64,000 nt of DNA from Miscanthus floridulus (taxonomy: Eukaryota; Streptophyta; Magnoliopsida; Poales; Poaceae), in NCBI RefSeq assembly GCF_019320115.1, contig NC_089584.1, positions 77,381,260-77,445,259 of the forward strand, in the 5' to 3' direction. Every line of letters starts with the position of its first letter. The stretch's first letter is position 1. Both the position numbers and the translations under genes were made by a program. Positions 19,533 through 30,911 of this stretch are shown here, piece after piece. The notes under the pieces were generated by a model. That model saw nothing but the letters and a program-made list of their open reading frames with translations. It searched no databases and was not told the DNA's origin.

Positions 19533-22500
19533 ATGGCGGCCTCACCAGGGACAACCGACCCGCTTGAGAGCTCAACAGTGGAGCATCCTGAGGCGGTCCA
19601 GCCGCCTCCACTACCGATCGATGAGGCGGAACCGCTGTCGCCAGGGGCGGCGGCTGCACATGAAGCGATCTCTCCGAAGAAGTCCGCTTCCCCTTCGCCG
19701 CTTCCGGCGAACTTGGCGGTCGAAGTTTGTCCCGAGGTGGAGGCCTCGTCCTCGTCCCCATCCCCGTCGCCTTCTCCCTCTCCATCTCCCCAAATCGTGG
19801 AGGCGTCGCCGGGTGCGCCACAGCCACTGTCCCCTCCACGTACTGCTCCGGCTGCTGCCACGCGTGCTTCGACGGGCCTCTCCATTACAGAGGCGGTGGC
19901 AGTGGCGTCCCAAGAAGCCGCTTGGCCATCCCCGTCTCCCGAGTCTACGGACGCGCACTTGCACAACGAGTCCGCGCCGCCGACGCCGCCGATGGAGATT
20001 GGGCCGGGTGTGTTGTTGCCACAGCAGCAGCCGCAACCACCATCCCTGGAAATGGCCCCTCCACTATGTGATTATTCAGAGCCTGCACAGCAATTGCCGC
20101 TGTGCCACCCGGATGGATGCACAGGCGCTTCGCCAGACGCACCGGTGGATGAGGTAGTGGCAGGAACGTCAGCAAAAGCAGCTGGGCCGTCGCCAGGTGA
20201 AAGCTCGGAGTTCGCACAGTCACCGCTGCATCTTCCAGCTGAAAGCACATATGTCTGTTCAAATGCAGCGGGCAAGGTATCAGCAGTGGCTTCAGAAGAA
20301 GGTACTCAGCCTGCGATGGAGGCAATTCATGGTGAGGGGCCATCAGAGATTGGAGCACAGAGATCATTGCAGGGGCCAGAGGAGACAACAACGTCCTCCA
20401 GGATGGAAGCTGAGCCTTGTTCGCCGGAGATGGTTCCTCCAGGGTTTGAAGATTGTAAGTCTCAATGGTTGCCATTGTCACATCCTAATCCTCTGGTTGA
20501 ATCCACACACACTGTGGTACAAGTGACTGCCACCAATGCTATGGGCACGACGCCAGATGCAGCAACTGGGTCACTGTCTTCACCTGGCCTATTTCCGCTG
20601 TTGAAGAGAGGGGAAGAGGGGCAAACACTTCCAAGATCATGCTCTCCCACAACAGAAGCTGCTCCATGTTCACCAGATACACCACCTCCAGGCTTTGAGA
20701 ATTGTAAGTCATCATGGCTACCGCTACCGACTCTTCAACCCATAGCTGAAACCACGTATGTGTTGCGCGATGTGGCTCCCACCAAGGCAATGGCAGTGGG
20801 ATTTATGGAAAAGGAATGCTCAGTGCTGGCATTGGAGCGAACAGATGTGGAGATAGACACAGAGCGGAGCCTATTGCTGCCATTGGATAGTGGAACTGGG
20901 AGTTCATTGCAAGGGCCACTGCCAAGATCACCTTCTCCCATGATGCAAGCCATTCCCTGTTCACCGGATACAGCACCTCCAGGGTTTGAAAATTTAAAGT
21001 TCACACAGCTACAGCCTCCCTCTCTACCTCTGGTGCAGACTGCACATGTACTGCAAAATTCAGCTGATAATGAGGCCATGTCTGTGATATCAGAGGAAGC
21101 TCCTCAGCCATCGCCTGCATTAGATGCAACGGATTTAGATATTGATGCCAAACCTGTCCTGGCACCACCATCGGAGAGTAAACCAGGGAAGTCATTGCCA
21201 CCGGAACCTCCCCTTCTGCTATCTCATGTAGCACAGCATACAACCTGTTCACTAGGGATGGTGCTTTTAGGGTCTGAGAATATCGAGTCCTCGCAGCTGC
21301 TGCCACCAGCTCTGGTTCTTCCTCTTGATCATACTCCAGACATCTTGGCTGATGCAGGGACCAAGAAGACAGTCACAATGAAAGGAGTGCGTCATCCGCC
21401 GCCTGTAGCAGGAGCGGCGGAAGAAGCCAATGGCTCTGTTCTTCCACCAGCAACGGAAGATGGTTGTGAGGGCCAATCACCACAGCTAGAGCCACAGGCT
21501 TCTTCCCCTGCAGTGGATGCTGCAGCTACATCGCTGGAGATAGCTCCTAGAAGTTTTGAGAATTCGGAGTCCTCTCAGTTGATCTCTCCTTGTCTAGCTG
21601 AGACAATAGACCCCTCTACACATGCATCAGCTACAGGCACAGACATGGAAAGCACAATCCTGCAGCAGTCGCCATCGAAGAGTGAAGAGAGGTCATTGCC
21701 ACAGCCAGAGCAACACCTGTCTTCTCCATCTGTGAAGGACACTACTTGTTCACCAGAGGTTGCACCCCCAGGTTATGAAAATTTTGACTCCTTGGATCAG
21801 CTGCCACCGCCACCACCTCTTTGCTCGAAGTTTGGTCAGTATTTTTCCATCTTTTTGCAAACTTACTTTTCTTTGTTTTTACTTAGTAATTTTCTGGTCA
21901 TCTATCTGGTTCATGGCTTATGTGGTAAATGTAAACAGAACAAACCTTTGATAGATCTTGCACATCTAGTGGAGGAATTTCTGGACATCAACAGAGCAAA
22001 TGGTTAATATTACATTATTACCATGTAATTTAACTTGAAATAGTATGATAGAAAATAAAGAATAAGTCTAGATACCTTAGCATTCATATAGTATGTTCTG
22101 TGCTAGTATCTTATGTTCTTATTGCTCTATTTTTATCTCATGTAGTTGTACCGGTATATTTTGATCAACAATAATGCACTCGACAAAGGGCATCAGTTTA
22201 CTTAACTGCATGCCAAAATGTATACAACAACAACATAGCCTTTCAGTCCCAAGCAAGTTGGGGTAGGCTAGAGTTGAAACCCACCAAGAGCCCCAAGTCA
22301 CGGTTCAGGCACTTCAATAGCATGCCAAAATGTATCTATTTTTATTTTTTAATATCACTATAACAAAGTATACACTATACAGTACCAAGCTGCTGCATTA
22401 AGATAAGATGAGAAAGCTTGGATGCATAAAGCTCAAGCCTTTAGATACTGTGAATGACTAATGGAGAAATTGGCAATTAACTGAGAACTTCTCTTTAGGC

Positions 22501-25500
22501 TGTTTAGAAGCAGACTGGTGAGCAGTCCTGGCATCTGCTACTTGACCAGGATGCTGTCTAGCTCCTTAACTCCTTTGGGGATCCCAAAAAATAGATCTTA
22601 TTAAGCTGCAGTAAGTTTGAGCTTTGTGGAATATGCAATATGTTAATGCTAATTAAAGCAATGTAAAAAAGGTAGATATGGAGCTTACTTTTTCAGGACA
22701 TTTAATCCTTATTTCAACATTCCTCTCTTTATCTGAGTACAAAAGAGTGGTACTGATGAAAGTCAGAAAATGTGGTTTTAGAGCTGAGGAAGTTGTGCTG
22801 TTTGATTGCAGTTGAAACAAATTCTTTATGGACAATAAATAGAAGACGAAATCTGTATGGGCAGTATTGTAAGCAAGCTCTTACCTTGAGGTTTTAATCC
22901 AACCTTTTGTGGATTCATGTTTAAACTGAACATCAAGATGCTACTCTATGCATTGTGCAAAAACTCTTCTGAGTGACCCGTGGCCTAATATAATTCTCCC
23001 TCCATTCCAAATTATAAGACGTTTTATCTTTTTGAGATATGCAGCTTTTGCTATGCACTTAGATATGCACTATGTCTAGTACATAGTAAAAGCAATGTAT
23101 CTAGAAATGTCAAAACATCTTATAATTTGGAACAGAGGAAGTAATAAACTATTAGATTCAATCATACAAAATTTTAAGATTCTAAACCAAAGAAGTCAGT
23201 TTCCGTACCAATGAAGAAATCGAGGATGTTATAACAGTGATCAATCTTTTTAAAAGAGATTTATAGTTCTAAAAAATGAAGGGCGGGCCTGGTGCAAGCG
23301 GTAGAGTCTTACCGCCTGTGACCGGAAGGTTCCGGGTTCGAGTCGCGGTCTCCTCGCATTGCACAGGCGAGGGTAAGGCTTGCCACTGACATCCTTCCCC
23401 AAACCCCGCACAAAGCGGGAGCTCTCTGCACTGGGTACGCCCTTTATAGTTCTAAAAAAATACTGTGTGCAATGTGGGGGGCTTGTACCTTTCTTTGTGT
23501 TATTTTTAACTTAGTTGGTGACTTGCACAGAAATTGGTCAAATGGTATGCGGATGTTGTCGTCAGCTTGTTGTATATCCTAGGGGCGCTGTTCATGTTCA
23601 GTGTTTTGGTTGCTCGACAATAAACCTTGTACTGGAAGGTGCGTGCTATTTCTACTTTAAAAATTATCTCACCTTATTCTGCTTGTACCTTATTCTCAAT
23701 TGTTCTTTGAAAATCATTCATTATTCTCTCCTTGTACTATATTTTCTTCTTAATGAAATGACACGCAAAGCTCATGTATGGGAGTTTAGGTGTACTCCAT
23801 CCGTCCCAAAAAAAAGAGTCGCTATGGGAATCGTGCTGGTCAAACTTTCTCAACTTTGACTAGATTTGTAGAAAATGCGTGCAACATTTATATCTCCAAA
23901 TAAGTTTATTATGAAAGTATATTCAACGATCTACCTAATGGTACTAATTATGTACCATAAATATTAATATTTTGTTAAATATGTTTGGTCAAAGTTAAAA
24001 GTTGTTGACTTTTTAAGAAGCGAGAATGACTCTTTTTTAGGGACACAAGGAGTATGCCAGACAATGTTACCAAACTGTCTAATCGATCCTAGTCGCCATG
24101 GCACCGATCAGCCTGACTAATCGCGATTAGAATTGCCCACCAGTCATTGTCAAAATTAATGTGGCCAGCATTTTTACTCAAATTAAGTGTCATTTAAAAG
24201 GAGCAAAACAGGATATGAGTAAAAAAGGTTACTAGCTGGACTTATATTTGCAGAAGAGTGATCAAGGCTAGATGAATTATATTCCTCCTTGGAGGAAGTA
24301 ATTCTGCTGTAATTATATGACTCTTTTTTTTTTCTCAAAAGTTTCATTGCTTTATCATTGTCTAGAGTTAGTTTGATTTGCCATGTATATAAGTATATTA
24401 ACATTGTTAGTCCCTCGATCTCTGGTACGGAGATATCCGACCACTCACTAGTGTTGCCGAGCACACACTAGCGATGCTGACCACGAACTGTCGTTGCCGA
24501 CCACACACTATGGCTAGAGGTAGAAGAAGGGAGGGAGAACAGAGCATACACACACAGCAGAGACACCAGTGTTGGCCGGAGTTCTGTATAGGAGATGACA
24601 AATCTGAACTCGCTCTCTTTACTGAGTTACAGTGGCAAACTATATATACAACTCTATCCATCTAACACTAGTACAGACATATCAGGCTGCCATGCTGCTA
24701 CAGTGACTAGATGTGACAGCAGGGCTGACTTTGGCGTCTGCCCCTGCTGTGGCTACAGTGCGGTAGGTGAGCCGTTTGGCGCCTGCCCCTGCAACTGCTA
24801 CAGTGCAGCAGCAGGGTGCCCTTTTCGGCGCCGTCTTCCCCTGCTGCGTATTCACACAAGGGATGCAGCAGATTATCTAACAAACATAGACTTAGCGGAG
24901 GTTCTTATCCTTTGCTTTAAGTTGCGTTATACATGCCCTCTGAAGTTTTCCACGCAACATGTTTGCATGTTTTGGATTGTTTTTTGGCTCAGAATTGGTA
25001 TTAACTTAGGGGCTGTTTGGTAGCCGGCCGCAGCCTGCCACCGCAGCAGAGCCCGCGCCACACTTTGTGGCGAGCGTTTTGGCCACTACACCCGCCATGG
25101 AACAGTACGATAGAAACTGTGGCGGCCGCATCACGAGGCGAGCAACCAGGCAGCAGCCTTTTGTCTGTGGCTGCCTAACTTTAGCTGTGGCGAGCGGCGG
25201 CCGAGAAGCAAACACGCCCTTATTCTCATAGACTTCTTCATATTTCAGTAGCTTTTACAGACTCACGTAATTCTTAAAGTTATCTATGCACTCTCTTATC
25301 ATTCAAAGATTGTTTTACCTTCTTTTCTTTCTTGGCAGAACATCAAGTTGGTAAGGTGTATTGTGGACAATGTGATACATTGTTGATGTATCCTTTTGGG
25401 GCTCCTGCTGTTAAATGTTCCAACTGTCTTTTTGTCACTGAAATCGGAGTAAGAACTACAACTTCCCACATAGTTTACTTGCTACATGTGTTTTGTTGTG

Positions 25501-27003
25501 CTAATATATTTGATGAAAAAAGGTATATGCCATTGAAAAGGTAGTTTCACTACTTATATGAGGTGGCACTCAAATTATTTATCCATCTTTTTAAGGAATG
25601 TGAAATATCTTTGCCTTAGATTCTAGTTCCCAATTCATCTAATTTTATTTTATTTTTTCCCAGTGAGGAAATCCCATCTAGTTTCATTATATAAAAAAGC
25701 TTAACAAAATTCCAAATTAAAGACTTAGAAGATACATATGTCCTTGGCTAGATTTGACCATACCAAAGAATGACTCAAACAAAGAAGGCATTAGAACTTG
25801 ATAACCACATTCCACCAAATTAAGTAGCCCCTTAGCCCAAACATGTATCGTATTTTATGCTGCTTCTGCCAGCCACCGCAAGAGTGTGGATTGCTGTTGA
25901 AGAGGTTCACATGCCTTCTTCTGCAGTCCAGTCCAAAACTCAGTCTAGTGGCATCAAACAAATATTCCTGCCTTTCCAGATCAACCAAACAATTTTTCCA
26001 TTTGCGAGCCACTAACTTGTGAGTATCCACATTGAATTGGGTATTTGGATGATCCAGTATGCCTAAAGTTGTTACCCTGTGTTTGGAATGTTTGTGAAAC
26101 CAAACAAGCATTCAAATTTTCTGCCATGCTCCAAATTTACTGAACCAAAGGACAACAAACAACGAATTGCACACATTCAGCCTTTCCGGCCCTCTTCAAT
26201 AACTTTTTTTGGTTAAGATGCTATTCCTCATCAGAGAAAGTGTTAATCCTTAGTGGTAGTTTCAAGTTGCTGATATGAAGAGAACTGTGAAGATCCTTTT
26301 GGGACCAGCATCACTCTATTCTGATGTTGGGCTAAATCACTATTCTCTAGGTAGTATGTATGCTAGTGTGGTGATTCAATTGACCTGTTAATGTTACCAA
26401 TGGAAAATGTCACCCATCGTTAAACAGTGTTGAGTTGTTTGCCTTTCTTTTTTGTGGAAAATGCTTCATACCACCGTGCTGTGCAATTACAGGTGAGGCC
26501 TGGTCCCATTTGTCATCAGCTTGGTTGTACCTTTGCAATCAACTAAGTTATCAAACTTAAACCAAAAGCAGGTTTAAACGATAAATCAACAAGCTTCTTA
26601 AATAAACCTTTCCATGACAGCACGTTTGAGAAAGATGTCTGTGCCTTTTCTGAATCATTGCCAACATGTGAATCTTTTGTCATTCCTTGTGATTTTTTGG
26701 TAATCATGCTATCCACTGATGAACCTGGAGCTCTCGAACTGTCTGCTGTGCCTCAACATTGTTAGCTTCAACTTTCACACTTTCCAAGTAGTAGTACCCG
26801 CATCAATTCAAAATGGGTGGACCAAAGGCCACACGATCGCCTCTGTACTGTCAATTGTTATTTATGTCTGCAAAGCTATTTTGCTGAGTACCAATGCACT
26901 GATCTATGAGATTTTGTTTCTCCAGGAACGTAATGTTCGGCCGCGTATATTGATGGAACAGAGTGTGTCACCTGATCTGCAAGAGGTAGTTCACCAGAGC
27001 TAG
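19533..27003 (+). CDS. LSD1-type zinc-finger protein with long Pro/Ser-rich repeat domain, 865 residues
   Basis: Exons: 19533-21834, 23531-23638, 25339-25448, 26926-27003; 2598 nt in one frame with GT..AG introns of 1696, 1700 and 1477 bases. Residues 1-767 (exon 1) are Pro/Ser/Glu-rich and carry degenerate repeats of 73-97 residues, each with a CSPE(M/V/T)APPGFEN-like motif (starts near residues 295, 377, 474, 570, 664, 737). Exons 2 and 3 each encode one LSD1-type finger: VCGCCRQLVVYPRGAVHVQC and YCGQCDTLLMYPFGAPAVKC, with CXXC..CXXC ligands intact. The last exon adds a 25-residue tail. LSD1/LOL proteins regulate plant cell death and stress signalling, mostly in the nucleus. The PPGYE just before the first finger resembles the PPPG motif of LOL proteins. 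Apparently intact; no closer name is supported. Confidence 0.85.
22205..22320 (+). repeat. Dispersed repeat fragment in intron 1
   Basis: The phrase tcagtcccaagcaagttggg and its flanks match, from memory, a short repeat common in plant introns and retroposon tails. No ends could be set. Confidence 0.35.
22996..23141. mobile_element. Stowaway-like MITE in intron 1
   Basis: Termini ctccctccattccaaatta and taatttggaacagaggaag are inverted repeats with the CTCCCTCC-type end of Stowaway/Tc1-mariner MITEs. About 146 bases, non-coding, AT-rich. The right flank starts TA; the left TA is blurred. Confidence 0.75.
23277..23442 (+). mobile_element. tRNA-derived SINE in intron 1
   Basis: A 17-base target duplication, tttatagttctaaaaaa, flanks the insert at 23260-23276 and 23443-23459. 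The body has RNA polymerase III boxes: A-like tggtgcaagcgg (23290) and B-like ggttcgagtc (23335-23344). The 3' part is GC-rich and ends gggtacgcc. It is not a tRNA gene because the cloverleaf does not continue after the B box. Gene sense orientation. Confidence 0.85.
23793..24054. mobile_element. Stowaway-like MITE in intron 2
   Basis: Inverted ends ctccatccgtcccaaaaaa and ttttttagggacacaaggag, flanked by TA at 23793-23794 and 24053-24054. About 258 bases, AT-rich, no coding potential. Confidence 0.85.
24420..24890. repeat. Possible LTR-like fragment in intron 2
   Basis: GC-rich segment with repeated ccgaccac phrases, an aactatatatacaactc stretch and two related blocks around gcgtctgcccctgctgtgg and gcgcctgcccctgcaactg. 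It resembles a decayed LTR, but neither target duplication nor clean ends were found. Confidence 0.3.
25006..25222. mobile_element. Tourist/Harbinger-like MITE in intron 2
   Basis: The insert 25009-25219 has inverted ends ggggctgtttggtagccgg and cggccgagaagcaaacacgc (imperfect), flanked by the 3-base duplication TTA at 25006-25008 and 25220-25222, as expected for PIF/Harbinger-derived MITEs. Confidence 0.7.
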
Positions 27004-27508
27004 GTCAGGCTTTAACAAGGGCAGGTCGTGGAACCTAGGTGATAGTGCCCGTAACTTCAGAAGCTGCCATGGAAAACTCGCAAGTCATCCACCATGGAAG
27101 ATGGTGAAGCTAGCTGTAACCTCAAATGGCCTGTGCGCTGTGGAAGTGTGGAGTGGATAGCTTCAGATACAGCCTGTAGTTTAGGGATGAAAAAGCGGAT
27201 CTAGTATAAGCGAAAAGATTACACCCTGCCATAGCCTTATCATAGGGAATATGAACTGCAAGCTCTACGAAGTACGAACCGTAGAACAACCCACTTGCAT
27301 CCTTAGCGTTATAGCACAATCACAAGCGCTTTTATGGCCCTTTGGAGGCAACAAGAGGTAAAAAGAAAAGGTACTTAATGATAGTTGGCCCTGTTCGTTT
27401 TGTTGAAATTTAGCTTATGCTAATGCTTATGCTGAAATGTTGTGAGAGGATGTTCATTCGCGCTGAAAAGTACGGCTAAAGTAGTGCTGCAAAAAAGGGG
27501 AAACTCAT
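27004..27508 (+). other. 3' flank of the zinc-finger gene
   Basis: Probable 3' untranslated region grading into intergenic DNA. No gene, no clear poly(A) signal chosen. Around 27390 a ggccctgttcgtttt stretch resembles a MITE terminus without a visible partner. Confidence 0.4.
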
Positions 27509-27800
27509 TCATTCATTATAAACATGGTACAGAAATGGGACGCAACAAGCCCCATTCAAAGTTTTGTAAAGCCAGTTGGATGTTACAATGTTGAGAATGT
27601 GCTGAAGCTTGACAAGATTGATCGATGCCTGTCTTGGCTGTTTTGCTAACTTGTCTGCAACTTCGTTCATCTCTGTTCGGATCTTGAGTATTGAGTATTG
27701 AGTAGTTCCTTCCTCGTGTAGCATCAATTAGTGCAGCAAGGATCATCTCTCTTTGGATCTTGAGTACTAAGTAGTTGTGTAGCATCAATCAGTGCCGCAA
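27509..27800 (-). pseudogene. RNase H-like (RVT_3) remnant
   Basis: The minus-strand translation includes IRTEMNEVADKLAKQ, like the conserved end of plant RVT_3 RNase H-like domains (R-E-x-N-x-x-A-D-x-L-A). The DNA just upstream holds two copies of a block of roughly 60 bases (cggatcttgagtattgag.. and tggatcttgagtactaag..). Too short and broken to be a gene; probably a relic of a LINE or a retrogene. Confidence 0.4.
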
Positions 27801-28157
27801 GGATTGGTATAAGGGACCAATGGCTGGGTTGTGGAGCACGAAGCTAGAGGTAGCAGCATTAGCCAACACCTGATTATATGTTAGAATGTTGGTCACCACG
27901 AGATCATGGATATGACATATATAGGAAAAAAATACAAAATAAAAGAAAATGAAATTAATAGAAAATAAAAAATATAAAGGAAAGGGAAAACAAAAGGAAA
28001 AAAGAAAAATGTCGTGTAATATAGTAAAATAAAAAATATAATATTCCATGAACACAAGGCGAGCAACCTAAAGTATATCATAGATGAATACTATGTGAAT
28101 AATAAGAAATACACGGTGGAACATTCTATCAATACTACATGAAAAAAAACTAAAATA
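27801..28157. other. AT-rich spacer before element F
   Basis: Low-complexity aaataaaagaaaat-type sequence around 27930-28050. No gene or element ends seen. Confidence 0.5.
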
Positions 28158-28622
28158 TGTTAGATTGATCTCCACCGGCTCGGTCCAGCGACCGAGTCAG
28201 ACCCTGACTCACGCCCTGATCGGGGGCGCCCAACCAAATCATGGTTGGTGGGCCCCCGTCGCGCAGCGCTATAAAGAGGAGGTGGGGGTCAGGGCTCGTG
28301 GTATGAGGTTCACCGACGCCGCCACAAAGCCCACCGACAAACCCTAGTCTGATCGAGAGGGGGCGCTGACAGCGACGGGAAGCTCCACCGCCACTGGATC
28401 TGCGTCGCCACGGTCCTCGACATCAGGCCGCTGTCACTGGACTGACACCGCCCTCATCGGACACCGCCGCCATGGCTTCTTCCTCCACCAAGCCCGATGA
28501 TCAGCCACTTCTACCCCTCCCTCTCTCTCTAGTTCATGTCTAGGATGAACTACTTTGTTTTATCACAAATAGAAAATAATTCACCCACTGATCTACGCCT
28601 AGATGATCCTAGAGTTCTAACA
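28158..28622 (+). repeat. 5' LTR of element F (copia, plus strand)
   Basis: Starts TGTTAGATTG and ends GTTCTAACA, so the termini form a TGTTAG/CTAACA inverted repeat. 465 bases with a gctataaagagg promoter near 28269, followed one base later by a tRNA-Met primer site at 28624-28636 (tggtatcagagcc). No second LTR lies in the window. Confidence 0.8.
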
Positions 28623-29672
28623 ATGGTATCAGAGCCATACCCTAGCGTGTAGATCTAGGTTTGGGGAAGAAAATGGAAGGAGATAATTTGTTTTTCGATT
28701 CGGATGAAACCCTAACCCTAGATGAGAGGACGGAGAGGAGGAAGGGCTTACCTAGGTTCTTCTGCCGCCGTCGCTACCGCCGTCGAGCGGGAAGAAAGGC
28801 CCGAGCCACCGGCTCACCGCGTTCCGCTACGCCACGAGCTCGTCCTCAGAGCACCACTGCAAGGCCACTCGGCGGCGACATGCTCACCCACGTGCGAACA
28901 CGCGTGCCGGCGAGGGGGCCTACGGCGGCGCCGCCACCTTCCTCCGGCCGCCATGGGCGGCCGCCGTTGCTCCTCCGCTCGATGAGCGCAGAAAGAGGAG
29001 GAGAAGGGAGAAATGAGACTAGGATTCCGGGGAAGAGGCCGGCTCGCCGGTTTTTTGTTCCGGCCGAAATCACTGGCCAGCCATCCGATGAAGATCGGCG
29101 GCTGGCGGCAACCGGACCAGCTCTAGGCCTAGGCTAGGAAGGAAAATCCCAGCCCAGGCCTAGGTTGCCGCCTAGGCGCGGGGGAGCGCCGCTGAGCCGC
29201 GACCAAATTCGCCGCTACACCGTGAGAACAGTATGGGAAAGGTTTAGTTTTATCTATTTTTAGAAGCACATTTTTTGATGAATTTTAGTCAAATTTGGAG
29301 GTTTAAATCTCTGTCAAAAAATTTGAACCAACGGGATAATTTTCCAGAGAGTAGATGAGTATAGAAAAATGCTTCTGAAAAGTAGATAAATTTTCATCTT
29401 AATGTTTCTGTTGTTTTGTTTATATTTATCCTTTAATTAAATTAGAACCAACGAGAAAATTTAATTAGAGGAGTAGTCATATTTGTTTAAGTTAAATTAT
29501 GGTATTATTATTTTTCTAACCAACGTTGGTGATAACAATATTATAAGTTTATTCATAAGTCTTTCCATGCATTAGTTCTATTTCTGTCCAGCGGTGATGT
29601 AGAATTAATGTAGAAGAATGTTGTATGTTTTAATTTTGACCAACGTTAAATTAAAGCATGCAATTATGTTGT
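28623..29672 (+). mobile_element. Element F leader and start region, cut by element E
   Basis: After the primer site comes GC-rich sequence with a 158-codon open stretch (28661-29137; Arg/Pro-rich, no Gag motif). An AT-rich leader follows in which accaacg recurs four times (about 29337, 29448, 29520, 29640). Element E begins at 29673. The open stretch is probably not a gene. An integrase piece at 44775-45066 in the same orientation may be the rest of F. Confidence 0.55.
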
Positions 29673-30911
29673 TGAAAGGTCCTAATGCCTAGAGGAGAGG
29701 TGAATAGCCTATTAAAAATTTCTACAACAACACTTAACACAACGGTTAGACAATTATGAGGTGAAACAAGTGTTGCGCTAGCCTACTCAAAAGGCAAGTC
29801 ACTTATCACAATTCTAGTTTAGATAGTGTCTATTCACATAATAGCTATGACACTACTCTATGTTAGTGTGCTCTCAAAGGCTAACTAAAGAGCCACACCA
29901 ACCAAGCATGCAAGCTCTCACAACTAGCTACACTAAAGAGCTTGACAACTAGTTTGAGGTAATGTAAAGAGAGTGATCAAGAAAGTTATACCGCTGTGTA
30001 GATGAATGAACCAATCAATCACAAGGATGAATAACGATGAAGACCAATCACCTCAGAATCAAAGGATGAACACAATGATTTTTTTAACCGAGGTTCACTT
30101 GCTTGCCGGTAAGCTATTCCTCGTTGTGGCGATTCACTCTCTTGGAGGTTCACGCGCTAATTGGCATCACACACCAAACCCTCAATAGGGTGCCGCACAA
30201 CCAATACAAGATGAGGATCACACAAGCCACGAGCAATCCACTAGAGTATCTTTTGGCTCTCCGCTGGGGAAAGGTCAAGAACCCCTCACAATCATCACGA
30301 TCGGAGCCAGAGACAATCACCACCCTCCGCTCGACAATCCTCGCTGTTCCAAGCCATCTAGGTGGTGGCAACCACCAAGAGTAACAAGCGAATCCCACAG
30401 CGAAACATGAACACCAAGTGCCTCTAGATGCAAACACTCAAGTAATGCACTTGGATTCTCTCCCAATCTCACAAAAATGATAAATCAATAATGGAGATGA
30501 GTGGGAGGGCTTTGGCTAAGCTCACAAGGTTGCTATGTCAATGCAAATGGCCAAGAGAGTGTGCTTGAACCGGCCATGGGGCTTAAATAGAAGCCTCCAC
30601 GAAATAGAGCCGTTGTACCCCATCACTGGGTACGGTGCGGGGTGACTAGACGCTCCAGTCCGATTGACCGGACGCTGGCCTTCTGCGCCCGGTCACGTGA
30701 TTCACGCCACATGTCCCCCACTTCAAATACCGTTCGTCAGATTTCAACGGTCATCAGTTGATCGGACGCGTCAGTTAGAAAGTGACCGGACGCTGGACCT
30801 CAGCGTCCGGTCGTTTCCAGTAAGGTTCCAAACGTGAATTTTCATGACCGGACGCATCCGGTCATGCCCGATCGGACTCACCCAGCGTCCAGTCACTTAT
30901 CATCTCCTCTG
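29673..30911 (-). repeat. 3' LTR of element E, first part
   Basis: Starts TGAAAGGTCCTAATG with the Sirevirus-like agaggtgaatagcc end, and continues to 30911, where element D is inserted. The remainder resumes after D at 41092. Many gaccggacgc/gcgtccggtc blocks occur in the part 30640-30890. Confidence 0.8.

Noticed and set aside
19471..20481. Long minus-strand and shifted frames over exon 1 of the zinc-finger gene
   Set aside because: Shadows of a GC-rich, repeat-bearing exon; only the plus frame joins to the zinc-finger exons with correct phase.
23280..23350. tRNA gene
   Set aside because: It has A- and B-box-like sequence, but no complete cloverleaf, and the unit has a 17-base target duplication, so it is a SINE.
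25791..26111. 106-codon minus-strand open frame in intron 3 of the zinc-finger gene
   Set aside because: No family recognised; may be a retroposon relic, but nothing supports a gene.
28661..29137. 158-codon Arg/Pro-rich gene
   Set aside because: GC-rich leader of element F without Gag or other domains; overlapping frames on both strands are equally open.
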